DNA of 64,000 nt, taken from contig NZ_CAMFKM010000004.1 of NCBI RefSeq assembly GCF_945957355.1, forward strand, positions 124,001 to 188,000, given 5' to 3'. The position numbers and the translations under genes were made by a program. The notes beneath the pieces were generated by a model. That model searched no databases, had not been told where the DNA came from, and worked only from the letters and a program-made list of their open reading frames with translations. The stretch comes from an uncultured Reyranella sp. GTDB lineage: Bacteria > Pseudomonadota > Alphaproteobacteria > Reyranellales > Reyranellaceae. Positions 48,687 to 57,322 of this stretch are shown here, in pieces (positions within the stretch are counted from its first letter, which is position 1; every line of letters begins with the position of its first letter).

Positions 48687-49940
48687 ATGAAGCAGGGCAA
48701 CACGCGCCGTGTCATTGCGGCGGGCGCGATCGGCAACGTGCTGGAATGGTATGATTTCGCGGTCTACGGCTACTTCGCCGCCGCGATCGGACGGGCCTTC
48801 TTCCCCAGCGAGGACGCCGTCGCCCAGGTCCTCGCAGCCTTCGGAATCTTCGCCGTGGGCTTCCTGATGCGTCCCATCGGCGGTGCGGTGATCGGGGCGA
48901 TCGGCGACCGGCTCGGCCGCCGCGCAGCGCTCACCTTCTCCGTGGCCGCTATGGCCATTCCGACCTTCCTGGTCGGCGTGTTGCCCGACTACCAGACGCT
49001 CGGAATAGCCGCGCCGATCCTGCTGACGCTTCTCCGCATGATCCAGGGCCTGTCGGTGGGCGGCGAGTACACGACGTCCATCATCTTCATCATCGAGCAA
49101 TCGCCGCCCGACCGGCGCGCCTTCGTGGGCGCTCTGGGGTGCTGCGGTGCGGTCGGCGGCATCCTGTTGGGCTCGGCGACGGGGGCGCTTCTCGCCTCGG
49201 TGATGTCGGAGCAGGCGCTGGAAAGCTGGGGTTGGCGTTTGCCGTTCCTGCTCGGGCTGGTCGTCGGCATCGCCGGTGTCGTGCTTCGCCGGCACGTCCC
49301 TGAGTCGCCGCGCAAGGCCTCCGCCAAGTCGCCGTTGCTCAACACCGTGCGCAACCATGGCCCGCTGCTAGCCAGGCTCGCCGCGCTCTCGGTGTTCAAC
49401 TCTGTCGGCTTCTACCTGATGTTCGTCTACATCGTGAGCTGGCTGCAATCCGCCGATGGCATTGCGCCCGCGACGGCGCTGGCCATCAATTCGACCAGCA
49501 TGGTGGCGATGCTGCCGGTCATGGTCCTGATGGGCTGGTTGTCCGACCATTACGGCCGCCGTCCCGTAATGCTGGGGGCTGCGGCACTGGGCTTCGTCGG
49601 CGCGGTGCCCTTCTTCTGGCTGATGCACCATGGGCAACCCGGGCTGGTCGTGCTGGGGCAGCTCGGCTTCGTATTGTCGGTCGGGGCGTTCATCGGAGGC
49701 CAGCCTGCCCTGATGGTCGAGGCCGTGCCGGCAGAGATCCGCTGCACTGCTATCGCGCTGGGCTACAACGTGACCCTCGGCGTCCTCGGCGGCTTCAGCC
49801 CGCTGGTCGCCACCTGGCTCGTCCACCGGACGGAGAACGACTACAGCCCGGCCTTCATGATCATGGCCGCCGCGGCGATCTCGTTCGCGGCCATCCTGAA
49901 GTTCGACGAGACCCACAGGCTGAAGCTGCAGGCCGCGTAG
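48687..49940 (+). CDS. MFS transporter of the metabolite:H+ symporter (MHS) family
   Basis: A 417-residue 12-helix transporter. The MHS hallmark NVLEWYDFAVYGYFA lies in helix 1, and FLMRPIGGAVIGAIGDRLGRR spans loop 2-3. ProP, citrate and ketoglutarate symporters belong here, so an organic acid or betaine is a likely substrate. It is cotranscribed with the monooxygenase. Its 3' end faces the TctC gene. Confidence 0.9.
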   Translation: MKQGNTRRVIAAGAIGNVLEWYDFAVYGYFAAAIGRAFFPSEDAVAQVLAAFGIFAVGFLMRPIGGAVIGAIGDRLGRRAALTFSVAAMAIPTFLVGVLPDYQTLGIAAPILLTLLRMIQGLSVGGEYTTSIIFIIEQSPPDRRAFVGALGCCGAVGGILLGSATGALLASVMSEQALESWGWRLPFLLGLVVGIAGVVLRRHVPESPRKASAKSPLLNTVRNHGPLLARLAALSVFNSVGFYLMFVYIVSWLQSADGIAPATALAINSTSMVAMLPVMVLMGWLSDHYGRRPVMLGAAALGFVGAVPFFWLMHHGQPGLVVLGQLGFVLSVGAFIGGQPALMVEAVPAEIRCTAIALGYNVTLGVLGGFSPLVATWLVHRTENDYSPAFMIMAAAAISFAAILKFDETHRLKLQAA

Positions 49941-49952
49941 ACGGATAAAGAA

Positions 49953-50930
49953 TTACTGCAGCTTGATGCCGGCTTCGGCGATCAGCTTGCCGAGCAGCTC
50001 GCGCTGGCCGGCGATCCAGGTCCGGAACTCGGCGGGCGTATTGGCGACCAGATCGGCGCCTGTAGGGTCGAGGCGCTCCTTCACCTTCGGATCCTTGATG
50101 GCTTCAGCTACCACCGCCTGCATCCGGTCGACCAGGGCCGGCGGCGTGCCGGTGACGGCGAACAGGCCGTTCCAGTCGTTCAGGTCGAAGCCCGGATAGC
50201 CGCTTTCGGCCAGCGTCGGAACGTCGGGGAAGGCCACGGAGCGCTTCAGGCTCGTAACGGCGAGCACGCGCGCGCGTCCGGCGGCGACGGGCGGGCGGAT
50301 GGAGTTGGTGGTGATGATCACCGAATCGACGGCGCCGGCACCGATGTCGCGCGCTGCATCGGCGCCGCCGCGATAGGGTACGTGGATCAGCTTGATGCCC
50401 GCGCGACGCTGCAGTTCCTCGCCGGCCATGTGGGCCATCCCGGCCGCGGGCGGGGTGCCGTAGCTGATCGTGCCGGGCCTGGCCTTCGCGGCCGCGATGA
50501 ATTCCTGGATCGTCTTCGACGGAAAATCCTGCTTCACGGCGACGACCTGCGGGAAGCTCGCGAGCTGGGTTACCGGGAGCCAAGTCTGCGCATAGTCGAA
50601 GGGCAGGTCCTTCATCAGCAGGGGATTGGTGATCTGGTTGGCGGCATCGACCAGGAAGGTCTGGCCGTCCCGTGGCGCTTGCAGCACGGCGTTGGCTGCG
50701 ACCACGGCATTGCCACCGGTGCGGTTGTCGATGATCACCTGCTGGCCGATGATCTCGGCCACGCGCACGCCGATGTTGCGGGCTACCGTGTCGGCCGCGC
50801 CGCCGGCGGCGAAGGCGACGACCCAGCGCACCGGACCCTTGGGCCAGTCGCCCTGGGCAAAGCCCTCGCGCGCGATGAAGGGGGCCGCGAGGCCCCCTGC
50901 AAGGACGCCGCGCCTTGAAATGCGGCTCAT
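49953..50930 (-). CDS. TctC-family (Bug) periplasmic substrate-binding protein
   Basis: A 325-residue Bug protein with a twin-arginine-like signal (MSRISRRGVLAGGLAAPFIA). Family segments are VRWVVAFAAGGAADTVAR, VIIDNRTGGNAVV and IHVPYRGGADAARD. It overlaps the hydroxyacid dehydrogenase gene by 4 bp and is the last gene of a minus-strand catabolic operon. Its ligand is probably the carboxylate that the operon degrades (inference). No TctAB permease is present here. Confidence 0.9.
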   Translation of the reverse strand: MSRISRRGVLAGGLAAPFIAREGFAQGDWPKGPVRWVVAFAAGGAADTVARNIGVRVAEIIGQQVIIDNRTGGNAVVAANAVLQAPRDGQTFLVDAANQITNPLLMKDLPFDYAQTWLPVTQLASFPQVVAVKQDFPSKTIQEFIAAAKARPGTISYGTPPAAGMAHMAGEELQRRAGIKLIHVPYRGGADAARDIGAGAVDSVIITTNSIRPPVAAGRARVLAVTSLKRSVAFPDVPTLAESGYPGFDLNDWNGLFAVTGTPPALVDRMQAVVAEAIKDPKVKERLDPTGADLVANTPAEFRTWIAGQRELLGKLIAEAGIKLQ

Positions 50931-51898
50931 GACTTCGGCTCCAGCAGTTCGGGCACGACCCAGAGCGCGGGTTCGCCCCGGGCGACCCTCTGGACGTTGT
51001 CGAAGCCGTTGCGCAGGCGGGTGATGTTGCTCTCGAAGGTCGGCCCGGCGAGATGCGCCGTCAGGACGACGTTGTCGAGCTTCAGAAGGGGATTATCCGG
51101 CGGGGTCGGCTCCTCGTCGAACACGTCGAGGCCGGCGCCGAACAGGCTGCCGGAGGACAGGGCAGCGATCATCGCCTTTTCGTCGATCACGGGCCCGCGC
51201 GAGGTGTTCACGATGATCGCCGACTTCTTCATGGCGGCGAGCTCGTCCTTGCCGATCATGTGCCGGGTCGAGTCGTTCAGAGGCACGTGCAGGGAGACGA
51301 TGTCGGAGTGCTTCAGGATTTCCGGCAGCAAGCGGAAGCGGACGCCGAGCGCGTCTTCCTCTTCCTCCTTGAGGCGGGCGATGTCGTAGTAGTGGACAGT
51401 CATGCCGAAGGCGAGGGCGAGCTTCGCGACCTTCTTTCCGATCGTGCCGAGGCCGATGATACCCAGCACGCGGTTGCGCACCTCGTGGACGGTCGGCGGC
51501 GAATTGCCATGCCAGCGGCCGGCCGTGACGTTGCTGTGCTGGGTGATCAGCCGCCGCGAGACCGCCAGCATCAGCAGCATCGCATGCTCGGAGACGGCGA
51601 CCGAGTTGGCGCCGCCATTGGCGCAGAGTGGCACGCCGCTCTTGCGGGCCGCCTCGAGGTCGGCGCGGTCGTAGCCGGCGCTCAGCATCTGCACGAGCTT
51701 GAGGTTCGGGGCGTCCTTGTAGAGCTGTGGTGTCACGTACTGCTGGATGAAGCCCACGAAGTAGTGCGCGCCGGGCAGGGCGGCCTTCTGCTCCGGCGAA
51801 TTGTGCAGAGCCTTGACGATCTCGTAGCCCTTGGGGGCGAGGTCGTCGACCATGGACAGGGTGTCCTTGGGTCCGACGACGAGTACGCGTTCGACCAT
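50927..51898 (-). CDS. D-2-hydroxyacid dehydrogenase (NAD-dependent)
   Basis: A 323-residue formate/glycerate-type dehydrogenase. It contains LGIIGLGTIGKKVAKLAL for NAD binding and the catalytic Arg-Glu-His in NTSRGPVID, FDEEPTP and LTAHLAGPT. It interconverts a 2-hydroxyacid and a 2-ketoacid. Two ATGs are close together; GAGGAGA fits the second (51898) at 7-bp spacing but is too close to the first (51904). It sits between the broken NHL gene and the tctC gene. Confidence 0.88.
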   Translation of the reverse strand: MVERVLVVGPKDTLSMVDDLAPKGYEIVKALHNSPEQKAALPGAHYFVGFIQQYVTPQLYKDAPNLKLVQMLSAGYDRADLEAARKSGVPLCANGGANSVAVSEHAMLLMLAVSRRLITQHSNVTAGRWHGNSPPTVHEVRNRVLGIIGLGTIGKKVAKLALAFGMTVHYYDIARLKEEEEDALGVRFRLLPEILKHSDIVSLHVPLNDSTRHMIGKDELAAMKKSAIIVNTSRGPVIDEKAMIAALSSGSLFGAGLDVFDEEPTPPDNPLLKLDNVVLTAHLAGPTFESNITRLRNGFDNVQRVARGEPALWVVPELLEPKS

Positions 51899-51909
51899 AA
51901 CCATTCTCC

Positions 51910-52875
51910 TCAGACGACTTTCTCGAGTTTCTGCAACGAGCGCAGGTATTTCGGCACCGGAGTGCCGGGGAAGGTGCTCGGCCAGTTGGTGTAGCTCACC
52001 TCGCCGACATAGATATCGCCACGTGAATCGACGGCGAGGCCGTGCGGTGACAGGAACCGGCCGGCCTGTTCGCCTGGTCCGTCCTGGCCACCGAGGCGGG
52101 CCAGCGTCTTGCCCTTCGCGTCGACGATCGACAGGCGGGGGCCGAGATTGGTGTGCTTGCTGTTCACCGGCATGCCCGGCCCCAGCTCGCCGATGATGAA
52201 GGTCGGGTTGTGTGCGCCGCCGCAGCATTAGAGCGCGCAAGGGCGGTGCATGTTGTTCCACTGCGTCTCGTACCTGCCGTTGCCGTCGAACACCTGCACG
52301 CGGTGATTCTCCCGGTCGGCGACATAGACCCAACCGTTTTCGTCGGCGGCGATGTTGTGCGGGATGTTGAACTCGCCGGGATCGGTCCCGGTCGTGCCCC
52401 AGCACATCAGGTGCTTTCCGTCGGGTGAGTATTTGTGGACGCGGCTGTTGCCGTATCCGTCCGAGACGTAGATCTCGCCCTGGGGCGAGAGGGCCGTATG
52501 GGTGCAGCGGTTGAACGGCCTGCCGCTCAGAAAGGGCGCAGGCTGGTCCGGCACGCCGATCGTCATCAGCACTTTGCCCTCGGTCGTGACCTTGCGGACC
52601 GTGTGGTCGCCGTCGTCGGTGCAGTAGAGATTGTCGTCGCGGTCGATGTGGATGCCGTGGGCCCGGTTGAACAGTCCTTCGCCCCATGAGCGCAGGAAGT
52701 TGCCATCCCGGTCGAACACCATCATCGGATGTTCGCCGCGGTTGAAGACGTAGACCCGGTCCTTGCTGTCGACGGCGACGGCGGCGACATCGCGGAACTC
52801 CCAGCCGTCGGGCAGCTTCGCCCAGTTCTCGACGACACGGTAGCGGTGCTCGCCGCTGCCCAGCACGACCGACAT
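51910..52875 (-). pseudogene. NHL-repeat (six-bladed beta-propeller) protein, interrupted by a stop codon
   Basis: Read through, this is a 321-residue propeller related to peptidyl-alpha-hydroxyglycine lyase-like proteins. Repeats are visible as VAAVAVDSKDRVYVFNRGEHP, FNRAHGIHIDRDDNLYCTDDG, HTALSPQGEIYVSDGYG and SPHGLAVDSRGDIYVGEVSY. A TAA at 52228-52230 stops it after MHRPCAL, yet the same frame continues directly with CCGGAHNPTFIIGELGPG. The 5' part alone would make 215 residues. TGAGGAGCA upstream supports the start. It is most likely a nonsense mutation; a sequencing error is possible. Confidence 0.82.
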
Positions 52876-52886
52876 GCGAGTGCTCC

Positions 52887-54590
52887 TCAGTGGCCGGCGA
52901 GGACGGCGTCCGAGATCTTCTCGGCCGTCATCAGGGTGGGGAAATTCGTGTTGGCACAGGGCACCACCGGGAAGACGGAAGCGTCAACTACGCGCAGCCC
53001 CTGGACGCCGCGCACCCGGCCCTGCGTGTCGACCACGGCCATGGGATCGTCGTCGCGACCCATCCGGCAGGTGCAGGAGGCGTGCCACACGCCGATCGCC
53101 GCCTTGCGCACGAAGGCCTCCAGCGCGTCGTCGTCATTGATCACCTGGTCGAAGGTGAAACCCTCGACCACATAGTTGTCGATCATATAGCGCCTGAGCG
53201 CTGCCGGTCCGTCCAGCATCGTGGCGATCAGACGGGTCAGCCACTTGTTCTTCGCGTTGACCACACCGATCTGGCGCACCCGGTCGCTGTAGGCGGCCGG
53301 GAAGGGCGCGTCGGTCACCTGGCGAAGTGCATCGGTCATCTGCACCGCGGCCATCAGCTTGAAGCCGCTCATCAGGCGATCGAGGTCGCGCTTGTCGGAC
53401 AGAAGATTGAATTCGACCAGAGGCTCGCTGCGCCAGTCGCGCGAGGTAAGCCTGACCTGCCCCGTCTCGGAGTAGGTCTTGTTGATGAAGGTGAGCAGCG
53501 ACCCGATCTGTTCACCGACGGCGTGCCACGCCGACTTGCTGGCGACGGCCACGAACATGTCGCCCTTGGGGACACCGGGCAGGTTGGACGAGTAGCGCAG
53601 GCCGACATGGATGTGGCGCCGCGTATGCTCGCGCAGGCGCGCGCGTCGCTTGATGAACGACGACAGTGCGATCGACGGATGGTCCATCAATCGCTGGCCG
53701 ACGCCGGGCAGGGCGGACACGACCGGAATGCCGAGTTCGGCGAGTTGGCCTACGGGGCCGATGCCGGCTCGCATCAGATGCGCCGGGGAATGGATGGCGC
53801 CGCTCGACAGGATCACCTCGCGGGCGCGGAATTCCTGTTCCTGACCGGCCACCCGGGCCGTGACGCCGACGCAACGGGTACCCTCGAAGAGGAGAGACAT
53901 GACCTGCGTGTCGGTCGAGATGGTGAGATTGGCACGCTTGCGGGTCTCGGTATCGAGATAGCCCATGGCGGCCGAGACGCGCCGCTCCTCGGCATTGGAG
54001 TGGGTGACCGGGAAGTAGCCGTCGACGAACTCGCCGTTCTGGTCGGGCAGGTACTTGAAGCCCTTGGCCTCGAAGGCGCGGCCGACGGCCTGGGCGTGGC
54101 CCGCCCACTTGTCGCGCGGGATGCGGCGCACGGGGATGCGGCCGTCCTTGCCGTGCAACGGTCCGTCGAAATCGAGGTCGCGCTCGACCTTCTTGAAATA
54201 GGGCAGGACGTCGTTCCAGCCCCAGCCGGCCGCCCCGCGACTCTCCCAATCGGCGTAGTCGGTCGGCGCGCCGCGGTTGGCCATCTGCCCGTTGATCGAG
54301 GAGCCGCCGCCCAGCACGCGGGCCTGCTCGTACTTGCGCAGCGGTGGCCGGTTCTCCTGCGGATTGTTGTGGCTGACGACCTGGGTATGGACCTTGAGTT
54401 CGGTCCAGTGGAAACGCGGATCGAAGTAGGCCGTGCCGGAATAGCTGTCGGCGATTTCCTTCGGCTCCCGGCCGGGCGGTGTATCCGGACCGGCCTCGCA
54501 CAGAAGCACCTTGTTGGCGCTCCGGGCCGAGAGCCGATGGGCCATGACCGAGCCTGCCGACCCGCCGCCGACGATGATGTAGTCGTACAC
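52887..54590 (-). CDS. GMC-family oxidoreductase (choline/alcohol dehydrogenase-like)
   Basis: A 567-residue FAD oxidoreductase with YIIVGGGSAGSVMAHRLS at the N-terminus, RVLGGGSSINGQMANRG and SSGAIHSPAHLMRAGIGP, and a C-terminal active-site region (WHASCTCRMG). It oxidises an unidentified alcohol. The start is GTG at 54590 with GGGGAAA upstream, which gives the standard N-terminus. It leads the operon GMC, NHL protein, hydroxyacid dehydrogenase, TctC. Confidence 0.9.
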   Translation of the reverse strand: MYDYIIVGGGSAGSVMAHRLSARSANKVLLCEAGPDTPPGREPKEIADSYSGTAYFDPRFHWTELKVHTQVVSHNNPQENRPPLRKYEQARVLGGGSSINGQMANRGAPTDYADWESRGAAGWGWNDVLPYFKKVERDLDFDGPLHGKDGRIPVRRIPRDKWAGHAQAVGRAFEAKGFKYLPDQNGEFVDGYFPVTHSNAEERRVSAAMGYLDTETRKRANLTISTDTQVMSLLFEGTRCVGVTARVAGQEQEFRAREVILSSGAIHSPAHLMRAGIGPVGQLAELGIPVVSALPGVGQRLMDHPSIALSSFIKRRARLREHTRRHIHVGLRYSSNLPGVPKGDMFVAVASKSAWHAVGEQIGSLLTFINKTYSETGQVRLTSRDWRSEPLVEFNLLSDKRDLDRLMSGFKLMAAVQMTDALRQVTDAPFPAAYSDRVRQIGVVNAKNKWLTRLIATMLDGPAALRRYMIDNYVVEGFTFDQVINDDDALEAFVRKAAIGVWHASCTCRMGRDDDPMAVVDTQGRVRGVQGLRVVDASVFPVVPCANTNFPTLMTAEKISDAVLAGH

Positions 54591-54708
54591 TTGGCGTTTC
54601 CCCGTTTATTGCGGCCACGCTAGCACGGATGGGGCCGGATGTGGTTGTCCGCTTGCCGGGTTGTGTGAAGCCTGCAATCGTCGGCAAAAGCAGCAAGGGA
54701 GGTTTCGT

Positions 54709-54774
54709 ATGCCGGACGTTACAGCCGCAAACGCCACCTGCACTCTGATCGTCCCGAACGGGGAGTGCCTGTAA
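54709..54774 (+). CDS. 21-residue leader ORF coupled to the deacylase gene
   Basis: A short ORF starts MPDVTAANATC and ends PNGECL. An excellent ribosome site, AGGGAGG, lies 6 bp before its ATG. Its TAA overlaps the deacylase ATG (TAATG, 54772-54776), the classic geometry for translational reinitiation. The peptide is too short and has too little bias towards one residue to look like a standard attenuator. It could raise translation of the deacylase or sense its own translation. Whether the peptide itself matters is unknown. Confidence 0.5.
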   Translation: MPDVTAANATCTLIVPNGECL

Positions 54775-56492
54775 TGGCTTACGATCTCGTCATTCGCGGC
54801 GGCACGGTCGTCGATGGTTCCGGCGCCCGGCGTTTCACCGCAGATGTCGCCATCAAGGACGGGATGATTGCCGAGGTCGGACACATCGCTCCCGCCGCGT
54901 CGCGTACTCTCGATGCCGACGGCTTGATCGTCTCGCCGGGATTCATCGACGGCCATACACACATGGACGCGCAGGTCGCCTGGGATCCGCTGGGAAGCTG
55001 TTCCTGCTGGCACGGCGTCACGTCGGTGGTGATGAGCAATTGCGGCTTCGCCCTCGCGCCGTGCAAGCCCGAGGACCGCGACCTCTATGCGCGCTGCCTC
55101 TCGGCGGTCGAGGACATCCCGACCGAGGCGATGGCCGCCGGCATCGACTGGACCTGGGAAACCTTCCCGGAATATCTCGCGACCGTCGAACGCCTGCCCA
55201 AGGCGATCAACTACGGCATGTACATCGGCCATTCGGCGCTGCGCATGTATGCGATGGGCAAGCGGGCCTTCACGGAGAAGGCGAGCGAGGACGAGATGGT
55301 CCGCATGGCCAACCTCGTAAAGGAGGCGCTGCGAGCCGGCGCCATGGGCTTCTCCAGTTCACGCGCCTCAACGCATGTGACGCCGGACAATACGCCGGTC
55401 GCCAGCCGCATAGCAGAGTGGGAGGAGATCGACCGTATCGTCGCGGCGATGGCAGAGCTCGATGCCGGCATCTTCCAGGTCGGCCCTGACATTGCGAGCG
55501 GCGCGGCGCACCGCGCCTTCCTCGCGCGGCTGCGCGAGGTTGCGCTGACCTACAGGCGACCCGTCATGTTCGGCGTGTTGGCCACCAAGCAGGGCGACGA
55601 TCCCACGGGCTGGGCCTACCAGACGCGCTATATCGACGAGACCGTGGCGGCCGGCGGGCGCATGTTCGGGCAGGGCACGACACGGTCGATCAACGCGATC
55701 TTCTCTCTGAAGTCGTATCTGCCGTTCGATGTGCTGCCGGCCTGGCGCCAGGTCCGCGACCTGCCGATCGCGGAGCAGAAGAGGCGGCTGGCCGATCCCG
55801 GGGTGCGGCGCGAACTGGTGGCGGCCGAGGAGCGGATGAAGCCGCGCGACAATGTCTTCCAGGGAGGCGGCGCAGCGACCACCGATCCGCGCAGGCCGGA
55901 CTATTCCAACCTGTATGCGTTGAACGGCGTCGACTGGGACGATCCCACGGTCGAGCAACTTGCGAGATCACGGGGGCAGCATCCGGTCGAAGTCATGATC
56001 GACCTGTCGCTGGCCAACGAGAACCAGGTCTATGTCCAGCCGCTGGTCAACGAGACACCGTCTGACGTGCTGGGCATCCTGAAGCATCCGCGCACCCTGG
56101 CGACCTTCTCGGACTCCGGTGCGCACGTCGCGCAGGAGATGGGATCGTCGCTGCAGACGCATCTTCTCAGCTACTGGGTGCGCAAGCGCGGTGCCTTCAC
56201 CCTGGAGGAGGCGGTAAAGAAAATCACGCACGACAATGCCCAAGCCTGGGAACTGAACGACCGCGGCCTCGTGCGCGAGGGCTATCGCGCCGATCTCGTC
56301 CTGTTCGAGGAGAACGGCATCCGGCCCTGCCTGCCCACGGTCGAGCGCGATCTCCCCGGTGGCGCGCGCCGCCTGGTCCAGAAGGCCGAGGGCATCAAGG
56401 CGACCCTGGTGAATGGCGCCGTGGCGTTCGAGAACGGAGAGGCGACGGGCGCCTATGCGGGGACGGTGCTGAAGGGACGGCTCGCCGGCTGA
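54774..56492 (+). CDS. N-acyl-D-amino-acid deacylase family amidohydrolase
   Basis: A 572-residue amidohydrolase with YDLVIRGGTVVDGSGARR, the metal HxH in IDGHTHMDAQ, VVMSNCGFALAP, and FSDSGAHVAQEMG near the end. It resembles the gene at 22115 in the first third, so they are paralogues. GGGGAG sits 8 bp upstream of the ATG within the leader ORF. A GTG at 54765 is a less likely start. It is divergent from the GMC-led operon, from which only 118 bp separate it. Confidence 0.86.
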   Translation: MAYDLVIRGGTVVDGSGARRFTADVAIKDGMIAEVGHIAPAASRTLDADGLIVSPGFIDGHTHMDAQVAWDPLGSCSCWHGVTSVVMSNCGFALAPCKPEDRDLYARCLSAVEDIPTEAMAAGIDWTWETFPEYLATVERLPKAINYGMYIGHSALRMYAMGKRAFTEKASEDEMVRMANLVKEALRAGAMGFSSSRASTHVTPDNTPVASRIAEWEEIDRIVAAMAELDAGIFQVGPDIASGAAHRAFLARLREVALTYRRPVMFGVLATKQGDDPTGWAYQTRYIDETVAAGGRMFGQGTTRSINAIFSLKSYLPFDVLPAWRQVRDLPIAEQKRRLADPGVRRELVAAEERMKPRDNVFQGGGAATTDPRRPDYSNLYALNGVDWDDPTVEQLARSRGQHPVEVMIDLSLANENQVYVQPLVNETPSDVLGILKHPRTLATFSDSGAHVAQEMGSSLQTHLLSYWVRKRGAFTLEEAVKKITHDNAQAWELNDRGLVREGYRADLVLFEENGIRPCLPTVERDLPGGARRLVQKAEGIKATLVNGAVAFENGEATGAYAGTVLKGRLAG

Positions 56493-56605
56493 CGGGCTCT
56501 TGCCACTTCATCTGGCGAGGTCCAAGAGATTCCCGATAGTCTTGCAGGAGCGACGGTTCCCGCGGCCTGTCCCCGTGCGAGGCCGTGAGACCCTGACAAG
56601 CAGCA

Positions 56606-57322
56606 ATGGAAGACACCGTCTACGACTATGAGAAGGGAATCCCGGCAGGATTCTACGACAAGGTCTATCGACAGGGAGCGGGCGTACGCTTCTCCTGGCA
56701 CGACCTGAAGTTCCGGACGGTCGCGGCTCACCTCGGTACGCCGCAACGCGTTCTCGATATCGGGTGCGGTCCCGGCACCTTCATCGGCAACTATCTGACG
56801 GGCGTCGAGGCGCTCGGCCTCGACATCAGCGCCGCCCAGATCGACTACGCGACACGAACCTACGGAAGTGCGACGCATCGGTTTTCCACCCGGCCGCTCG
56901 CCAGCCTGTCCGAGACGGGCGAGCGTTTCGACGTGGTGACGATGGTGGAACTGATCGAGCATCTGGCGCCGGACGCGGCGATCCGACTGCTCTCCGACGC
57001 TCGCGCGCTGCTGGCACCCAACGGTATCCTCGTCGTCACGACTCCCAATTACAGGTCGCTGTGGCCTCTCATCGAACTCGGCGTTAACGCCCTGTCGCCG
57101 GTGAGCTATCTCGAGCAGCACATCAACAAGTACCGGCGGAGCCTGCTGGGCGAGCATCTCTCGGCGGCGGGCTATCGCGACGTCTCGATCAGGACGGCGC
57201 TGGGCCTCGCACCGTTCGCGGCCGTGTTCGGCCGCGGAACGGCCGATGCCCTGCACGCCCTCGAGGCCGGCGCGAAGCACTTCGGCATGGGCAATCTCCT
57301 TCTGGCCACGGCCCGTCCGTGA
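56606..57322 (+). CDS. Class I SAM-dependent methyltransferase
   Basis: A 238-residue methyltransferase with motif I VLDIGCGPGTFIG (near residue 50), LGLDISAAQID, FDVVTMVELIEHL and a post-motif PNGILVVTTPNY. The pattern is close to the Methyltransf_11/UbiG type. The substrate is unknown. It overlaps the next gene's GTG start with its own TGA (GTGA at 57319-57322), so both are translated together. Confidence 0.85.
   Translation: MEDTVYDYEKGIPAGFYDKVYRQGAGVRFSWHDLKFRTVAAHLGTPQRVLDIGCGPGTFIGNYLTGVEALGLDISAAQIDYATRTYGSATHRFSTRPLASLSETGERFDVVTMVELIEHLAPDAAIRLLSDARALLAPNGILVVTTPNYRSLWPLIELGVNALSPVSYLEQHINKYRRSLLGEHLSAAGYRDVSIRTALGLAPFAAVFGRGTADALHALEAGAKHFGMGNLLLATARP

Noticed and set aside
47105..48736. 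A very long minus-strand reading frame extending the SGNH hydrolase N-terminus to 888 residues.
   Set aside because: It lies antisense to the clear monooxygenase gene, lacks domains, and the hydrolase has a good internal start with a membrane helix at 47104.
52228..52230. Selenocysteine or other recoding at the NHL stop codon.
   Set aside because: The codon is TAA, not TGA, and no recoding structure is evident.
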